A DNA stretch of 64,000 bases from JBOFZL01 sp051655155 (GTDB lineage: Bacteria; Bacillota; Clostridia; Peptostreptococcales; Filifactoraceae). The position numbers were made by a program, and so were the translations under genes. Below the pieces are notes generated by a model that saw only the letters and a program-made list of their open reading frames with translations, was not told the origin of the DNA and did not search any database. Below, piece after piece: positions 63,547 through 64,000 of the stretch. The DNA is taken from the NCBI GenBank assembly GCA_051655155.1, contig JBOFZL010000031.1, positions 87,441 through 151,440 of the forward strand, in the 5' to 3' direction. Position 1 is the stretch's first letter; every line of letters starts with the position of its first letter.

Positions 63547-63957
63547 ATGGGAAAATATAATTTTAAGTCAAAAAAAAGTATATTTATAATCATCATAATA
63601 ATATATATCATCACCTCGCCACTACATATTAAAGTTATAGAATCAAACCCAGTAATTGACGAGAATGGAAGAGTAGAAATAAAATACCAAGATGGTATGT
63701 TGGCAATTAAAAGTGATAATATTGAAGGGTATGATTATGCTAATTTAATGTTTGGTGATAAATTTGAATTAGAATATATTCATAGTGATGACTATTCAGA
63801 TGATAAGGTAAAAATTAAAAAGACATATTATGGACCGTTTGTTCGATTTAAAGACAAATCGGATATTGAAAAAAATCATAGAGATTTGTTAGTTAAAACA
63901 GTTTTAGTATGTGATGTATATAAAGTATATTTTTCAAACCCACTTATTCAAAAGTAG
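63547..63957 (+). CDS. small membrane-anchored protein of unknown function
   Basis: 136 residues with an N-terminal membrane helix (about 13-30, FIIIIIIYIITSPLHIKV). The rest, presumably outside, is charged with a tandem DDYSDDKVKIKKTYYG region. No family recognised. ATG 63547 has AAGGAAG six bases upstream and is preferred over ATG 63541, which directly follows it. Confidence 0.55.
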   Translation: MGKYNFKSKKSIFIIIIIIYIITSPLHIKVIESNPVIDENGRVEIKYQDGMLAIKSDNIEGYDYANLMFGDKFELEYIHSDDYSDDKVKIKKTYYGPFVRFKDKSDIEKNHRDLLVKTVLVCDVYKVYFSNPLIQK

Positions 63958-63964
63958 GATTTAT

Positions 63965-64000
63965 ATGATGAAAAAAATAATGTTAGTTACTTTGTAATCT
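63965..64000 (+). other. start of a further ORF that stops after 10 codons
   Basis: ATG ATG followed by Lys-Lys and a hydrophobic Ile-Met-Leu-Val-Thr-Leu, then TAA. This looks like the beginning of a signal peptide or membrane helix closed by an early stop; a run of seven A precedes it. The window ends here, so a frameshifted gene or simply noise cannot be told apart. Confidence 0.25.

Noticed and set aside
1..64000. CRISPR arrays, tRNA/rRNA genes, transposases and complete prophage
   Set aside because: No regularly spaced repeats, no tRNA T-loop pattern in the gaps, no transposase-like protein, and only two phage-like lysis genes.

Overview
The window is AT-rich chromosomal DNA that looks like an anaerobic, amino-acid-fermenting low-GC Gram-positive (Clostridia, probably the Peptostreptococcales/Tissierellales side). 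This rests on strong AGGAGG ribosome binding sites, TTGACA/TATAAT promoters, many TTG/GTG starts, a WalRK-YycHI operon, an S-layer-type protein with a copper-amine-oxidase-N-like anchor region, a T-box in front of valS, and a clostridial-style histidine degradation set (hutH, long-form hutU, ftcD). I cannot name the species from sequence alone. There is no rRNA, tRNA, CRISPR array or complete transposon.

Layout. 1-8210: surface-glycan block: ABC polysaccharide exporter (permease cut by the left edge, plus ATPase), a 941-residue protein made of two glycosyltransferases in tandem, a sugar epimerase/dehydratase, and an AlgX/DHHW-like protein paired with an MBOAT acyltransferase. 8640-10817: an unusual large protein with two membrane helices and a C-terminal Nudix domain. 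11054-16281: amidase and YvrJ-family peptide, ferritin, the pseudouridine pair psuK-psuG, a small Cys-motif membrane protein, DUF1659/DUF2922 proteins and a sigma factor. 16541-20522: a secreted S-layer-like protein followed by an O-antigen ligase/polymerase-type membrane protein. 20642-30629: housekeeping genes (lepA, tadA, acyltransferase-like proteins), adenine deaminase converging with a purine permease, and a ferredoxin-type protein.

30908-33879: a membrane protease-like protein, then on the minus strand a Fic-fold protein with a degenerate active-site motif followed closely by a PD-(D/E)xK nuclease-like protein. This pair is the strongest candidate for an undescribed defence, toxin-antitoxin or regulatory system. 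34041-39320: walR-walK, a small secreted protein, yycH (carrying a textbook terminator hairpin inside its coding sequence) and yycI. 39400-44532: RpiR-type regulator, YfcC-family transporter, M20 amidohydrolase and a NhaC/YuiF-type antiporter. 45092-46663: a YbjQ protein beside a two-gene secreted-protein/membrane-protein cassette flanked by a 28-nt near-perfect direct repeat. 46716-50466: pepF, ASCH protein and sfsA, then an ECF S component.

50467-55374 looks accessory: a strong promoter with no intact gene, a frameshifted MFS remnant, an RsgA GTPase and a three-gene ABC-2 exporter. 55401-58349 is T-box-controlled valS, and 58799-63301 the histidine-to-glutamate operon. The right edge holds a small membrane-anchored protein of unknown role.
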